Origin: Pseudomonas fluorescens
GTDB lineage: Bacteria; Pseudomonadota; Gammaproteobacteria; Pseudomonadales; Pseudomonadaceae
NCBI RefSeq assembly: GCF_902497775.2
Contig: NZ_OZ024668.1
Coordinates: forward strand, 2,317,826 to 2,381,825
Reading direction: 5' to 3'
Length of the DNA stretch: 64,000 nucleotides
The notes below the pieces were generated by a model. It did not search any database and was not told the DNA's origin. It worked only from the letters and a program-made list of their open reading frames with translations. The position numbers and the translations under genes were made by a program. Positions 37,842 through 46,960 of this stretch are shown piece by piece; the first letter of the stretch is position 1, and every line of letters begins with the position of its first letter.

Positions 37842-38192
37842 CGCTGTCTCCCTGCTTTGTTATTGATTTTCCACGTGTTTTAACACGGTCTGGATAGGCG
37901 CTAGAGGATCGAAGGATCGTAACAGTGCAAATTTGCCCAATACAATCCGTAAATCTGCAGGCTGAGTCTGCATTTTTGCATGGGTAGGCGCGCCTAACGC
38001 ACCGGGTCTTGCCACTTTAGCCTTGTGGCACCGACGGGCAAGGGATTAGTGATGGGGATTAACGCCGTCTGCGGGGCGTTGGGCCTGCGGCGCCAAAGCA
38101 CTATTGAGCCCATTCCAAGGCCGCGTATGGCTGCCTGGCGCGCGTTTCGATAATCGCCTCCGACATCCGTCACCCCGTTTGCGCAGAGCGCC
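37842..38192. other. Intergenic region between hydrolase operon and porin pseudogene
   Basis: There are 351 bases between divergent genes with no convincing coding sequence. It holds a 14-bp palindrome CGTGTT-TT-AACACG (37874-37887), 33 bases before the hydrolase ATG, a good place for an operator. A GC-rich stretch with short inverted repeats lies at 38030-38110. No RNA gene was recognised. Confidence 0.5.
37874..37887. promoter_or_regulatory. CGTGTT-TT-AACACG palindrome
   Basis: A perfect 6-bp inverted repeat with a 2-base spacer lies close upstream of the valine-type catabolic operon. It may be the operator of a regulator of this operon; the protein is not identified. Confidence 0.3.
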
Positions 38193-38775
38193 ATGCACAA
38201 CAATAACAATGCCAATCGCCGTTTCCTGCCTTTGCTGACCAGCCTCGCGGCCTTGGGCCTGAGCCCTCTGGCCGGTGCCGAAATCATGCTCTACGACAAG
38301 GAGCAGACCACCTTTCCACCGACGGCTACATCAACGCCTTCTACGTCAACAGCGATGTCGATCGGGCGGGCGAGCAGTACGACCGCCGCCAGTCGCGGGT
38401 GAAGATGGGGTTTCTGCCCAACTACCTGGGCTTCATCCTCCTCGACGAGCTGCTCGCAGGCTACGGCCAGGTCAGTGACACCCTGGGCCTGGTCGATGGT
38501 GGCGGGGTCTCGTTCGGTAACATCGGCAGCGGCTACCCGTACCCGTTCCCGACCTCGCAGATCACCTACCGCACGCCGGTGATGGAAGGCCTGCGCATTG
38601 CCGTCGGGATCATGGACCCGGTCGATACCAACGACGACAGCGCGGTGGGCAAGGCCTACCAGGAAAACCCGCGCACCGAGAGCGAGATCACCTACCAGTT
38701 CGACCTCGGCGGGGCGCAGATCTACAGCTGGCTCAACGGCACTTCTTTGCCGTGGGCGCGGTGCTGACCTGGTAA
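38193..38775 (+). pseudogene. Outer-membrane porin pseudogene
   Basis: The first 40 codons carry a signal peptide (HNNNNANRRFLPLLTSLAALGLSPLAGA) and the start of a porin (EIMLYDKEQTTF). One base is missing near 38313-38317; the next frame continues sensibly as TDGYINAFYVNSDVDRAGEQYDRRQ and KMGFLPNYLGF. Then the text jumps to ILLDELLAGYGQVSDTLGLVDG, and at about 38741 it shifts again to FFAVGAVLTW and TAA (38773-38775). The terminal W fits an outer-membrane barrel. About 190 codons remain of a family of roughly 400, so large parts of the middle are gone. The substrate is unknown. Confidence 0.7.
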
Positions 38776-38778
38776 CGG

Positions 38779-38820
38779 CATCGTGGGTCAAACTCGCCTG
38801 TGCGGGCTTGACCCGCGATG
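38779..38820. repeat. REP-like imperfect inverted repeat
   Basis: CATCGTGGGTCAA and TTGACCCGCGATG form an imperfect hairpin three bases after the porin remnant stop. It is a diverged REP unit with A and T replacing some of the usual GC bases. Confidence 0.6.
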
Positions 38821-38934
38821 AGGCCACCCGCTCTACAACCAATGCCACCCACACCCAGTACCCAAGTAGCATTCGGCCCGCTGCCGAGCCTCCCTAAACT
38901 GCCTGCATCCATCCATGCCACCGAGGAGGCACCC

Positions 38935-39321
38935 ATGCAGCAGTTCCCGGCCGAGGGCGTGATCAGTGCCGTGTCGCGCGCCAGCGCCGCCGAGCTTGCC
39001 GCCCTGGAGCTCGCCAGCCAGCTGCTGCACCCGCACCTGGGCTTTGTGCTGTTCTTCTGCTCCGCCGAGTACGACCTGCCAGCCTTGGGCCAGGCCCTGC
39101 AACAGCGCCTTGGCCCCCTGTTGCTGACCATCGGTTGCGATTGCTTCCTGCGCCGCCTGGAGCTGGAAAGCCGCGACAGCCTGGCCGAGGTCGGCAGCTT
39201 TCTGCGCAGCCAGCGCGTGCTGGGTTTCAACTCCTACGGGGAACAGTTCAATGGCATGCACATCAACCAGACCTTCACCGGCGTCGCCATCGGCCGGCCC
39301 CGTGGCCAACTTGAACAGTGA
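38935..39321 (+). pseudogene. nosP: Internally deleted NosP-like FIST protein
   Basis: The ATG at 38935 follows GAGGAGG. The 128-residue frame begins MQQFPAEGVISAVSRASAAELAALELASQLLHPHLGFVLFFCSAEYDLPALGQAL, the usual FIST_N start, and ends with FLRRLELESRDSLAEVGSFLRSQRVLGFNSYGEQFNGMHINQTFTGVAIG, the usual FIST_C end. FIST/NosP proteins are about 380-390 residues, so some 250 residues are missing in frame around the GCCCC/CTGTTG junction near 39115. In P. aeruginosa the gene before nahK encodes NosP, a haem-binding NO sensor that inhibits NahK. This version would lack most of the haem-binding sensory domain. Confidence 0.65.
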
Positions 39322-41830
39322 CCAGCGCCTGGCCGAGCTGCAACGGGCCAACCACAAGCTGCTGCGCATCAATGCCGCGCTGATCGAACGCCTGGAATCG
39401 GGGGCGGCGCGGCCGGACGACTCCTATGCGGCGTTCCAGCATTCGGTGGTGCTGGCCGAACAGGTGCGCGAACGTACCGATGCCCTGAACCAGACCCTGG
39501 TCGAGCTCAAGGCCAGCAACCATTTGCTCAGCGATGCGCGCTTGCGTGCCGAAACCGCCCACCAGCACCTGGTCGACGCCATCGAGAGCATCTCTGACGC
39601 CTTTGTGCTGTTTGACCCGGACTTGCGCATCGTTCTGTTCAACAGCCGCTTCAAAGCGTTCTGGGCCGGGAGCCGCATCCGTATCATCAGCGGCATGCGC
39701 CTGGCCGAGGTCAAGCGCCTGATGCACAGCAGCGGCCTGTTCAGTGAAGAACAGCGCGGGGCCAGCGACGAGCACCTGTTGTATCGTCTGCAAGACGGGC
39801 GTTGGTTGCAAGTCAGTGAACGGCCGACCCAGGATGGCGGGCGGGTGATGCTGTTTACCGATATCACCGAGGTCAAGCACAGCGAAACCCGGCGCCGCGA
39901 GCAGGCGGTGGCGCAGAGGTCGTACCTGCTGCAACGAGCGGTCGACAACCTGTCCCAGGGTGTGGCCATGGTCAATGCCGATGGCGTATTGGAACTGTGG
40001 AACCGGCGCTTTCTCGAACTCAGCGGCCTGGCGCCGATAGCAGCACACCGCAGCTTTACCGAGGTGATCGCCGACAGCGAACTGGCCTTGCTGACCCCGG
40101 CCAGCCGCGACGGCAACGGCCGCTGCGTGCATGAGCTGGAACAGCGCCTGTACGACGGGCGCATGCTCGAAATCCGCACCCACCCGTTGCCCACTGGCGG
40201 CTTCGTCAATACCTTCACCGACATCACCGAGCGCTACCAGCACGCCGAAGCCCTGAGCGAAAGCGAGCGCTGGATCCGCCTGATCACCGACCATGTGCCG
40301 GCGCTGATTGCCTACCTCAACGCCGAACTGGTCTACGAGTTCACCAACAAGGTCTACGAGCAGTGGTACTGCTGGCCGCCGGGGGTGATGCTCGGGCAGA
40401 ACCTGCGCGAGGTGCACAGCCCCGAGCATTACCAGCGCCTGGAGGGCTACATCGAGCGGGCGCTGGCCGGCGAGAGCGTGACCTTCGAGTGCGCCGAAAC
40501 CCACGTCAACGGCCAGCAGCGCTACATGCTGCGCTCCTACGTGCCCAACCGCCTGGCCAATGGCGAAGTAGTGGGGATCTTCGTGCTGATCCGCGACATC
40601 ACCGAACGGCGGCGCACCGCCGAGGCCCTGCATCAGGCCTACCAGAACCTCGAAGTGCGGGTGCGCGAACGCACCGCCGAACTGAACAAGGCCAAGCAGG
40701 ACGCCGAGCAGGCCAACCTGTCGAAGACCAAGTTCCTCGCAGCCGTCAGCCATGACCTGCTGCAACCCTTGAATGCGGCGCGGCTGTTTACCAGTGCCTT
40801 GCTCGAACAGAGCAGCGCCAACCCGGCGCTGGTACGCAATGTCAGCAACTCGCTGGATGACGTCGAGAGCCTGCTTGGCACCTTGGTGGACATCTCCAAG
40901 CTCGATGCCGGGGTGATCAAGGCCGACTTGGCCACCTTCGCCGTCAGTGACCTGCTCGACAATCTCGCTGCCGAATATGCCCATGCCGCTGCCAGTGAAG
41001 GCCTGTGCCTGGCCTATGTACCGTGCGGCGTGAGCGTACACAGCGATATCCAGTTACTGGCGCGGATCCTGCGCAACCTGCTCAGCAATGCCATCCGCTA
41101 TACCCCCCGTGGCCGCGTGCTGCTTGGCTGCAGGCGGCGTGGCAAGGCGCTGTGGATTGAAGTCTGGGACACCGGCATCGGCATTGCCGAGGAGCGCCGC
41201 GAGGAGGTGTTCCAGGCGTTCAAACGCGGCGATGTGCAACGCCCAGATCAGGACCGCGGGCTGGGTCTTGGCCTGGCTATCGTCGACAAAATTGCCGGGA
41301 TTCTCGGCCATCGTCTGCAGTTGCGCTCAGTACCGGGCAAGGGTTCGGTGTTTGCCATCGAAGTGCCGCGTAGCCGGCACACGCCGAAGCGGGTGGCTGA
41401 GCCTGACCTGAGCGAGCCGCTGCGTGAACGCCTGGACGGCGCGCGGATCTGGGTGCTGGATAACGACGCGGCGATCTGCGCGGGTATGCGCACCTTGCTC
41501 GAACAATGGGGCTGCGAGGTGGTGACGGCGTTGAGCGAGCAGGACCTGGCGCGTCAGGTGGCGATCAACCACGCCCCGGCTGACCTGCTGATCGCCGACT
41601 ATCACCTGGACAACGGCCGCAATGGCGTCGATGCCGTGGCGGCGATCAACGCCCAGCGGCGTACACCGCTGGCGACGCTGATGATCACCGCCAACTACAG
41701 CAACGAGCTCAAGCAGCAGGTCCGTGAGTGCGGCCACACCCTGATGCACAAACCGGTGCGGCCGATGAAGCTAAAGGCGGCCATCAGCCACCTGCTGGGC
41801 AGTGAACTCAGCGCGCCAGGCGCCCGCTGA
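39302..41830 (+). CDS. nahK: Hybrid sensor histidine kinase NahK/ErcS'-like
   Basis: A GTG at 39302 (or a TTG at 39311) inside the end of the FIST gene is taken as start. The 842-residue protein has a coiled coil at the start (about 5-80), three PAS-like domains (about 85-420), a HisKA box AAVSHDLLQPLNAARL with His484, HATPase motifs (RNLLSNAIRYT, VWDTGIGIAEE, GLGLGLAIVDKIAG) and a C-terminal receiver with Asp766 (LLIADYHLDNGRNGVDAV) and the Lys in MHKPV. No membrane segment is present. This is the NahK layout; NahK acts in the Gac/Rsm and ethanol-oxidation networks and in NO-dependent biofilm dispersal. It is translationally overlapped with the truncated nosP. Confidence 0.85.
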   Translation: MANLNSDQRLAELQRANHKLLRINAALIERLESGAARPDDSYAAFQHSVVLAEQVRERTDALNQTLVELKASNHLLSDARLRAETAHQHLVDAIESISDAFVLFDPDLRIVLFNSRFKAFWAGSRIRIISGMRLAEVKRLMHSSGLFSEEQRGASDEHLLYRLQDGRWLQVSERPTQDGGRVMLFTDITEVKHSETRRREQAVAQRSYLLQRAVDNLSQGVAMVNADGVLELWNRRFLELSGLAPIAAHRSFTEVIADSELALLTPASRDGNGRCVHELEQRLYDGRMLEIRTHPLPTGGFVNTFTDITERYQHAEALSESERWIRLITDHVPALIAYLNAELVYEFTNKVYEQWYCWPPGVMLGQNLREVHSPEHYQRLEGYIERALAGESVTFECAETHVNGQQRYMLRSYVPNRLANGEVVGIFVLIRDITERRRTAEALHQAYQNLEVRVRERTAELNKAKQDAEQANLSKTKFLAAVSHDLLQPLNAARLFTSALLEQSSANPALVRNVSNSLDDVESLLGTLVDISKLDAGVIKADLATFAVSDLLDNLAAEYAHAAASEGLCLAYVPCGVSVHSDIQLLARILRNLLSNAIRYTPRGRVLLGCRRRGKALWIEVWDTGIGIAEERREEVFQAFKRGDVQRPDQDRGLGLGLAIVDKIAGILGHRLQLRSVPGKGSVFAIEVPRSRHTPKRVAEPDLSEPLRERLDGARIWVLDNDAAICAGMRTLLEQWGCEVVTALSEQDLARQVAINHAPADLLIADYHLDNGRNGVDAVAAINAQRRTPLATLMITANYSNELKQQVRECGHTLMHKPVRPMKLKAAISHLLGSELSAPGAR

Positions 41831-42815
41831 CGAAGTGCGCGCTGTCGTTGTAGCCGTGGGTCGAGGCGTGGCCGGGAGTGACCAGCGAATCGATGAAGGC
41901 TTCGTCTTCAGCCGTGATCTTCACCGCCAGTGCGCCACTGTAGGTGTCCCACTGGGCTTCGGTGCGCGGGCCGACAATCGCCGAACTGATCAGCTTGTTG
42001 TTGAGCACCCAGGCAATCGCGAACTCGACCATGCCCACGCCCTTGGCTTGGGTATAGGCGTGGATTTTCTGGGCGATTTGCAGCGATTCGGGGCGCCATT
42101 CGGTTTCCAGGATGCGCTTGTCCTGACGCCCGGCGCGGCTGTTGGCGTCGGGGCTGGCATTGGGTGCGTACTTGCCGCTGAGCACGCCTCGGGCCAGCGG
42201 GCTGAACGGCACGATACCCAGGCCATGGTAGGCGGCAGCGGTAAATTGCTCGGGTTCGGCCTGGCGGTTGACGATGTTGTACAGCGGCTGGCTGACCACA
42301 GGCTTGGCCACCCCCAGGCGCTCGGCCAGGTTGCAGATTTCGGCAATGCGCCAGCCGCGGAAGTTGGACACCCCCCAGTGGCGAATCTTGCCCTGGCGCA
42401 GCAGGTCGCCAATGGCGCTGACGGTAACCTCCAGCGGGGTGTTGTGGTCTTCGCGGTGCAGGTAATAGATGTCCAGGTAGTCGCTGCCCAGGCGGGTCAG
42501 GCTGGCGTCGATGGCATTGAAGATGTGCTTGCGGCTCAGGCCGCTGCGGTTGGGCAGGCCATCGGCGGGGCCGAAGCCGACCTTGGAGGCGAGGATCCAG
42601 TCGTGGCGGTTGCGGGCGATGGCCTCGCCGACGATTTCTTCACTGCGCCCGGCGTTGTAGACGTCGGCAGTGTCGATGAAATTGATGCCTTGGTCCCAGG
42701 CCTTGTCGATGATGCGCAGCGAGTCTTCGGCGCTGGTCGGCTCGCCGAACATCATGCTGCCCAGGGTCAGTGCAGACACCTGCAGGCCGCTTTGGCCCAG
42801 AGGACGGTAGATCAT
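41808..42815 (-). CDS. Aldo/keto reductase
   Basis: The start is the ATG at 42815 (AAGGGA upstream). The 335-residue protein is a TIM-barrel aldo/keto reductase: MIYRPLGQSGLQVSALTLGSMMFG, the catalytic Asp and Tyr in DTADVYNAGRSEE, Lys in LASKVGF and His in YYLHRED, and the GVSNFRGW and GIVPFSPLARGVLSGKY motifs. It resembles the YajO/Tas-like group that reduces various aldehydes with NADPH. The substrate is unknown. It overlaps the kinase gene tail to tail by 23 bases. Confidence 0.9.
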   Translation of the reverse strand: MIYRPLGQSGLQVSALTLGSMMFGEPTSAEDSLRIIDKAWDQGINFIDTADVYNAGRSEEIVGEAIARNRHDWILASKVGFGPADGLPNRSGLSRKHIFNAIDASLTRLGSDYLDIYYLHREDHNTPLEVTVSAIGDLLRQGKIRHWGVSNFRGWRIAEICNLAERLGVAKPVVSQPLYNIVNRQAEPEQFTAAAYHGLGIVPFSPLARGVLSGKYAPNASPDANSRAGRQDKRILETEWRPESLQIAQKIHAYTQAKGVGMVEFAIAWVLNNKLISSAIVGPRTEAQWDTYSGALAVKITAEDEAFIDSLVTPGHASTHGYNDSAHFVSGRLAR

Positions 42816-42880
42816 GATCGAAAGTCCCTTCGCGGTTGGAATTCGATCTGTTTTACACAGTTCCACCTCCGATTTAAAGC

Positions 42881-42933
42881 ATCGCGGGGCAAGCCCGCTC
42901 CCACATATTGTAGGAGCGGGCTTGCCCCGCGAT
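42881..42933. repeat. REP pair (REPIN), perfect 21-bp arms
   Basis: ATCGCGGGGCAAGCCCGCTCC and its exact complement are separated by 11 bases. It lies between the MFS gene stop and the aldo/keto reductase start, and the long hairpin may end the MFS transcript. Confidence 0.9.
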
Positions 42934-42942
42934 GGGGTTGCC

Positions 42943-44277
42943 TCAGTTCACCGGTTCAGCCACCGCCCCAGCAGCCCGCACCCGCGAAACCCGCAGCGTC
43001 ACCAAACTACCAAACACGATCAACCCTGCCAGCGAATACAGCGCCGCATCGGTCGAACCTGTCTGGTCCTTGATGAAACCGACCAGGTAAGGGCTCAGGA
43101 ACCCGGCCATCTGCCCGACCGAGTTGATGATCGCCAGGCCCGCCACTGCAGTGCCAGCGCTGAGCAGCGCGGTAGGCATCGGCCAGAACATCGGCAGGCC
43201 GGTGAGGGCGCCCATGGTGGCGATGCTCAGGCCGAGAATGGCGATGACCGGGCTGTGGGCGAAGTTCACCGCGATCAGCAAGCCCAGGGCGCCCATCAGC
43301 ATCGGTACCACCAGGTGCCAGCGCCGTTCGTTGCGCAGGTCCGCCGAGCGCCCGACCAGGAGCATGAACACACCGGCCAGCAGATATGGGATCGCACTGA
43401 GCCAACCGATCACCAGGGCATCGCTGAAACCCAGGTTTTTGATGATCGACGGCAGCCAGAAGTTGATCGCGTAGACGCCGCTCTGGATGCAGAAGTAGAC
43501 GAAGCCGAAGGTCCAGATCAGCGGGTTGGCGAACACCGACAGCACGCTGTCGCTGGTGGTTGCCGGTCTGCTGGCCGCATCGACCGCCAGGTCGTGCTTG
43601 ATCATGTCGCGCTCGCCCGGGCTCAGCCACTTGGCCGTGGCATAGCCGTCACTGAGCAGGAAGATCGCCAGCACGCCCAGTACCACGGTAGGCAGGCCCT
43701 GGATCAGGAACATCCACTGCCAGCCGGCCAGGCCGTGCTGGCCGGCGGCGAAGTGGTTGAGGATCCAGCCGGAGAACGGCCCGCCGAGCAGACCCGAGAC
43801 CGGGATCGCCGACATGAACAGGGCCATGATCCGCCCGCGGCGGGTAGCCGGGAACCAGCGCGAGAGGTACAGCACGATGCCGGGGAAGAAGCCCGCTTCG
43901 GCCGCGCCGGTAAACAGGCGCAGCACATAGAACTCCATGGGCGTGGTGACGAACAGCAAGCAGGTCGACAACGTGCCCCAGGCGATCATCATCAGCGCGA
44001 TCCAGCGCCGCGGGCCGAAGCGGTTGAGCGCCAGGTTGCTGGGCAGGCCGCACAGCACGTAACCGATAAAGAATATCCCGGCACCGAGGCCGTAGATGGT
44101 TTCGCTGAACTTCAGCGCATCGAGCATCTGCAGCTTGGCGAAGCCGACGTTGACCCGGTCCAGGTAGTTGAACAGGTAGCAGATGAAGATGAAGGGAATC
44201 AGCCGCAGGGTAATGCGCCGGTACAGCGCGTTGCGGGTGACGTCTTGGCCTTGGTCAGGGGCAGGGCTGTTAGACAT
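42943..44277 (-). CDS. MFS transporter, anion:cation symporter family
   Basis: The 444-residue protein has about twelve membrane segments and the ACS-family signatures: RLIPFIFICYLFNYLDRVNVGFAKLQM at the start, GFFPGIVLYLSRWFPATRRGRIMALFMSAIPVSGLLGGPFSGWIL and KWLSPGERDMI. This group moves sugar acids such as galactarate, glucarate, glycerate or tartrate with H+. It is divergent from cdaR and 2.9 kb from glycerate kinase, so a glycerate or aldarate substrate is likely. AGAG precedes the ATG. Confidence 0.88.
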   Translation of the reverse strand: MSNSPAPDQGQDVTRNALYRRITLRLIPFIFICYLFNYLDRVNVGFAKLQMLDALKFSETIYGLGAGIFFIGYVLCGLPSNLALNRFGPRRWIALMMIAWGTLSTCLLFVTTPMEFYVLRLFTGAAEAGFFPGIVLYLSRWFPATRRGRIMALFMSAIPVSGLLGGPFSGWILNHFAAGQHGLAGWQWMFLIQGLPTVVLGVLAIFLLSDGYATAKWLSPGERDMIKHDLAVDAASRPATTSDSVLSVFANPLIWTFGFVYFCIQSGVYAINFWLPSIIKNLGFSDALVIGWLSAIPYLLAGVFMLLVGRSADLRNERRWHLVVPMLMGALGLLIAVNFAHSPVIAILGLSIATMGALTGLPMFWPMPTALLSAGTAVAGLAIINSVGQMAGFLSPYLVGFIKDQTGSTDAALYSLAGLIVFGSLVTLRVSRVRAAGAVAEPVN

Positions 44278-44438
44278 GGTTTGCTCTCTGTTGTTATGTT
44301 TGTCGCGCAGCCTGCGTCTTGGCGGCTGCAGCAGTGAGTCTCGGTGAGCCGGCCACGGCTGTCTTTGTGCTTTTGCACAGCCTTATCGGCGGCGCGCTGT
44401 GCCGCCGACCAATCATTGCGACAACAAGGATTAGCCTT

Positions 44439-45539
44439 ATGTTCGAACTGGACCATGACCTGGCACAGGATATCGTCGACCGGGCGATGGCCATTCTGCC
44501 TTGCAACGTCAATGTCATGGACAGCCAGGGCCTGATTCTTGGCAGTGGCGAACCGCAGCGTATCAATACTCGCCATGAAGGTGCGCAACTGGTATTGGCC
44601 AATGGGCGTATCGTCGAGCTGGATGTCGACGCGGCCAAGTGCCTCAAGGGTGTGCAACCCGGAGTGAACCTGCCGCTGCTGCTCGACGGGCGGTTGATTG
44701 GCGTATTGGGCCTGACCGGCGACCCGCAGCAGTTGCGCACCTACGCAGAACTGGTGCGCATGACCGCCGAAATGCTCCTGGCGCAGCGCCATTTGCAGGT
44801 CGAGCAGCAATGGCGCAAGCAGCGTTGCGACGACTTGCTGGCCTTGTTGCTGGGCGGTACCGGGGATTCGCCACGATTGGTCGACGAAGCCCGGCAACTG
44901 GGTTTGAAACCGCAACTGGCGCGGGTTCCCTGCCTGTTCGAACTGGAAGCCGGGCATGATGCGCAAACTTTGGCCAGCTGGCTGATGAGCCGCTACCCGG
45001 ACAGCTGGTGCGTGAGCCCGGCGCGCCAGTCATTGCTCTGGTGCCGGCCCGCGGGCGCAGCCCTGGACGAGTCGCGCCTGCTCGACAGGCTGCAACGTCA
45101 CGGTTGGCATGTCCAGCGCCTGGCCAGCGGCTCGGCGGCGCAGAGCCTTGAGCAATTGCGCCGGGGTTACCGGCGCGTGCGTGACTTGCTGGCCTACGGC
45201 CGTGAGGTACTGCCCGATGAGCGACTGCTCACGCTGGCACGTTTACGGCTTCCGGCGCTGCTCTGGCGCCACCGCAACGACGACGCCCTGGACGAATTGC
45301 TCGAACCCTTGCAGCGCATCCGTGCCAAGGACAACAGCGGCCAGTTGCTGGCCACCTTGCGTGCCTGGTGCGCCCACGACGGCCAGAGCCAGGCCTGCGC
45401 CGATGCCCTGGGCATCCACCGCAACAGCTTACGCTACCGGCTGGAGCGCATCGCCGAGCTGAGTGAGGTCGACCCATTGCGCATGGAAGGGATGCTCAGC
45501 CTGTACCTGGGCTTGCAGTTGTTGCCGGCTGATGCCTGA
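44439..45539 (+). CDS. cdaR: Sugar-diacid regulator CdaR
   Basis: The start is the ATG at 44439 after AAGGAT. The 366-residue protein has the N-terminal sugar-diacid recognition domain (LDHDLAQDIVDRAMAILPCNVNVMDSQGLILGSG and GVNLPLLLDGRLIGVLGLTGDP) and the C-terminal PucR-type HTH (LGIHRNSLRYRLERIAELSEVDPL). CdaR proteins activate glycerate and aldarate genes in response to glycerate or a sugar diacid. It is divergent from the MFS gene and 1.6 kb from glycerate kinase. Its TGA abuts the stop of the DUF1120 gene on the other strand. Confidence 0.9.
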   Translation: MFELDHDLAQDIVDRAMAILPCNVNVMDSQGLILGSGEPQRINTRHEGAQLVLANGRIVELDVDAAKCLKGVQPGVNLPLLLDGRLIGVLGLTGDPQQLRTYAELVRMTAEMLLAQRHLQVEQQWRKQRCDDLLALLLGGTGDSPRLVDEARQLGLKPQLARVPCLFELEAGHDAQTLASWLMSRYPDSWCVSPARQSLLWCRPAGAALDESRLLDRLQRHGWHVQRLASGSAAQSLEQLRRGYRRVRDLLAYGREVLPDERLLTLARLRLPALLWRHRNDDALDELLEPLQRIRAKDNSGQLLATLRAWCAHDGQSQACADALGIHRNSLRYRLERIAELSEVDPLRMEGMLSLYLGLQLLPADA

Positions 45540-46193
45540 TCAGAGGTAAACAATCTCCAATGTCGTGCTGCCATCGAGGTGCACTGCACCGTTGATAGGC
45601 AGCTGCCTGGAGAGGAAACCGCTGACAAACAGTTTGACGCTTACACGTGTGGCCGGTTTTGGCGCCGGGTCGCTGGTCGGGAAATGAGTATAGGCATGGC
45701 GTAAACCGGAGTCTTTGTTGGTGTCGCCAAAATAGCCGCCTGTGGCACCGCTCCAGCTTTGTCCGAAATCACGGGAGGAGGCCGGGTAACCTTCGCGGCC
45801 ATCCAGTTCGATGGTCGAGGCCGAAAACCGCATCGTGTAGTAGCCAATGGGCGCCTCGTTGTGTAGCCCGAGGCCAAAGTGAAAACTGAGCTCGGACGAA
45901 CTGCTGGGAAAACGGTTGTCGCTCGGCTTCACTGCGAACACCGTAGGGCTGGCGCAATTGATTGTAAAGGCGATGTCCTTTTCTGGCAGTTTGTAATAGT
46001 CGGGGCCCTGGCTTTCGAGGTCGTCTATTACCAGCAAGCCATAGTCAATATTGCCATTGGCGCTCAATGAGGGTGTACAGGCAGAGGGGCTGAGGGTTCC
46101 GGTCAGGCTCACCTCAGTGGTGCTGGCAATGGCACCGACACTGGTCAGTCCCAGTAACATGCAGACCCGGGTCAACGCTAATTTCATGGCCAT
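45540..46193 (-). CDS. DUF1120 domain-containing secreted protein
   Basis: The start is the ATG at 46193 (AAGGA upstream). The 217-residue precursor has a signal peptide (cut near VGAIA) and the DUF1120 pattern: EVSLTGTLSPSACTPSLSANGNIDYGLL with two cysteines, PEKDIAFTINCASPTVFAV, a central G-rich region and the C-terminal GAVHLDGSTTLEIVYL, similar to a pilin end strand. DUF1120 proteins are often found near pilus genes, but no chaperone or usher is nearby. It is 30-35% identical by eye to the gene before it, so the two form a tandem pair. Confidence 0.8.
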   Translation of the reverse strand: MAMKLALTRVCMLLGLTSVGAIASTTEVSLTGTLSPSACTPSLSANGNIDYGLLVIDDLESQGPDYYKLPEKDIAFTINCASPTVFAVKPSDNRFPSSSSELSFHFGLGLHNEAPIGYYTMRFSASTIELDGREGYPASSRDFGQSWSGATGGYFGDTNKDSGLRHAYTHFPTSDPAPKPATRVSVKLFVSGFLSRQLPINGAVHLDGSTTLEIVYL

Positions 46194-46233
46194 CGGTTCC
46201 TTGCAGAGCAGGCGCGGTCGGTGCCGGCTAACG

Positions 46234-46872
46234 TCAGAGATAAACGATTTCGAGAGTCGCGCTACCGTCGATGCGCACATCACTGTTGATGTTCAAACGC
46301 TTGTCTATAAACGAATAGACCAGCAGGTTCGAGTTCAGGCTTGTGGCAGGTGGTGGTGCAGCAGTGGTATGGGTGTACGCCAATAGATACCCCGGCTCCA
46401 CGCTCGTATTGCCTAGCCAGAAGATTTGCCTTGGCCCGTTCCAGTTTTGTCCGTTATCGGTTGAAGTTGTGCCCTGAGCGGGCTGGCCATCAAGTTGGGT
46501 TCTGCTGGTGGCTGATCCTACGCCGTAATTGCCAATGCTTTGACCCTCGTGCTGGCCCAGTCCAAATCTCGTTGACTCGGTCAAGCTGCTGTCATAGCGG
46601 TTGTCTGTGGTTTTTACGGCAAACAGGGTGGGGCTGTTACAGGTGATCGCGAAGTTGATTTGCTTTTCAGGGAGTATGTAGTAGTCCTGGTTTTCCCTGA
46701 GATCTCCCACCGCCAGCACGCCATAATCCACGCGACCACCGCCGTCGAGAGTGGGTAAGCAGGCATTGGGAACAATGGTGCCTTCTACGGTCAGCTCAGC
46801 AGTACTGGCCTGGCTTTGAACGCTGGTGAGGCTCAGCAATGTGCATGCGAGCCAGAAATGAGTCTTTTTCAT
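46234..46872 (-). CDS. DUF1120 domain-containing secreted protein, tandem paralogue
   Basis: The start is the ATG at 46872 after AGGACC. The 212-residue precursor has a signal peptide (MKKTHFWLACTLLSLTSVQSQA, cut near residue 22). The rest matches its neighbour: ELTVEGTIVPNACLPTLDGGGRVDYGVL, PEKQINFAITCNSPTLFAV and the end DVRIDGSATLEIVYL. It is 40 bases upstream of the second copy and they are likely co-transcribed. The DNA is about 48% GC in the part I counted, well below the surrounding genes, which suggests acquisition. The function is unknown. Confidence 0.8.
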   Translation of the reverse strand: MKKTHFWLACTLLSLTSVQSQASTAELTVEGTIVPNACLPTLDGGGRVDYGVLAVGDLRENQDYYILPEKQINFAITCNSPTLFAVKTTDNRYDSSLTESTRFGLGQHEGQSIGNYGVGSATSRTQLDGQPAQGTTSTDNGQNWNGPRQIFWLGNTSVEPGYLLAYTHTTAAPPPATSLNSNLLVYSFIDKRLNINSDVRIDGSATLEIVYL

Positions 46873-46960
46873 GGGTAAGGTCCTGGTTATGTTTTTTAAT
46901 TGCCGGAACCGCTGCAGGTTGCGCTGACCTGACGGGATTGCGTTCACGGACGGCAAGCAT

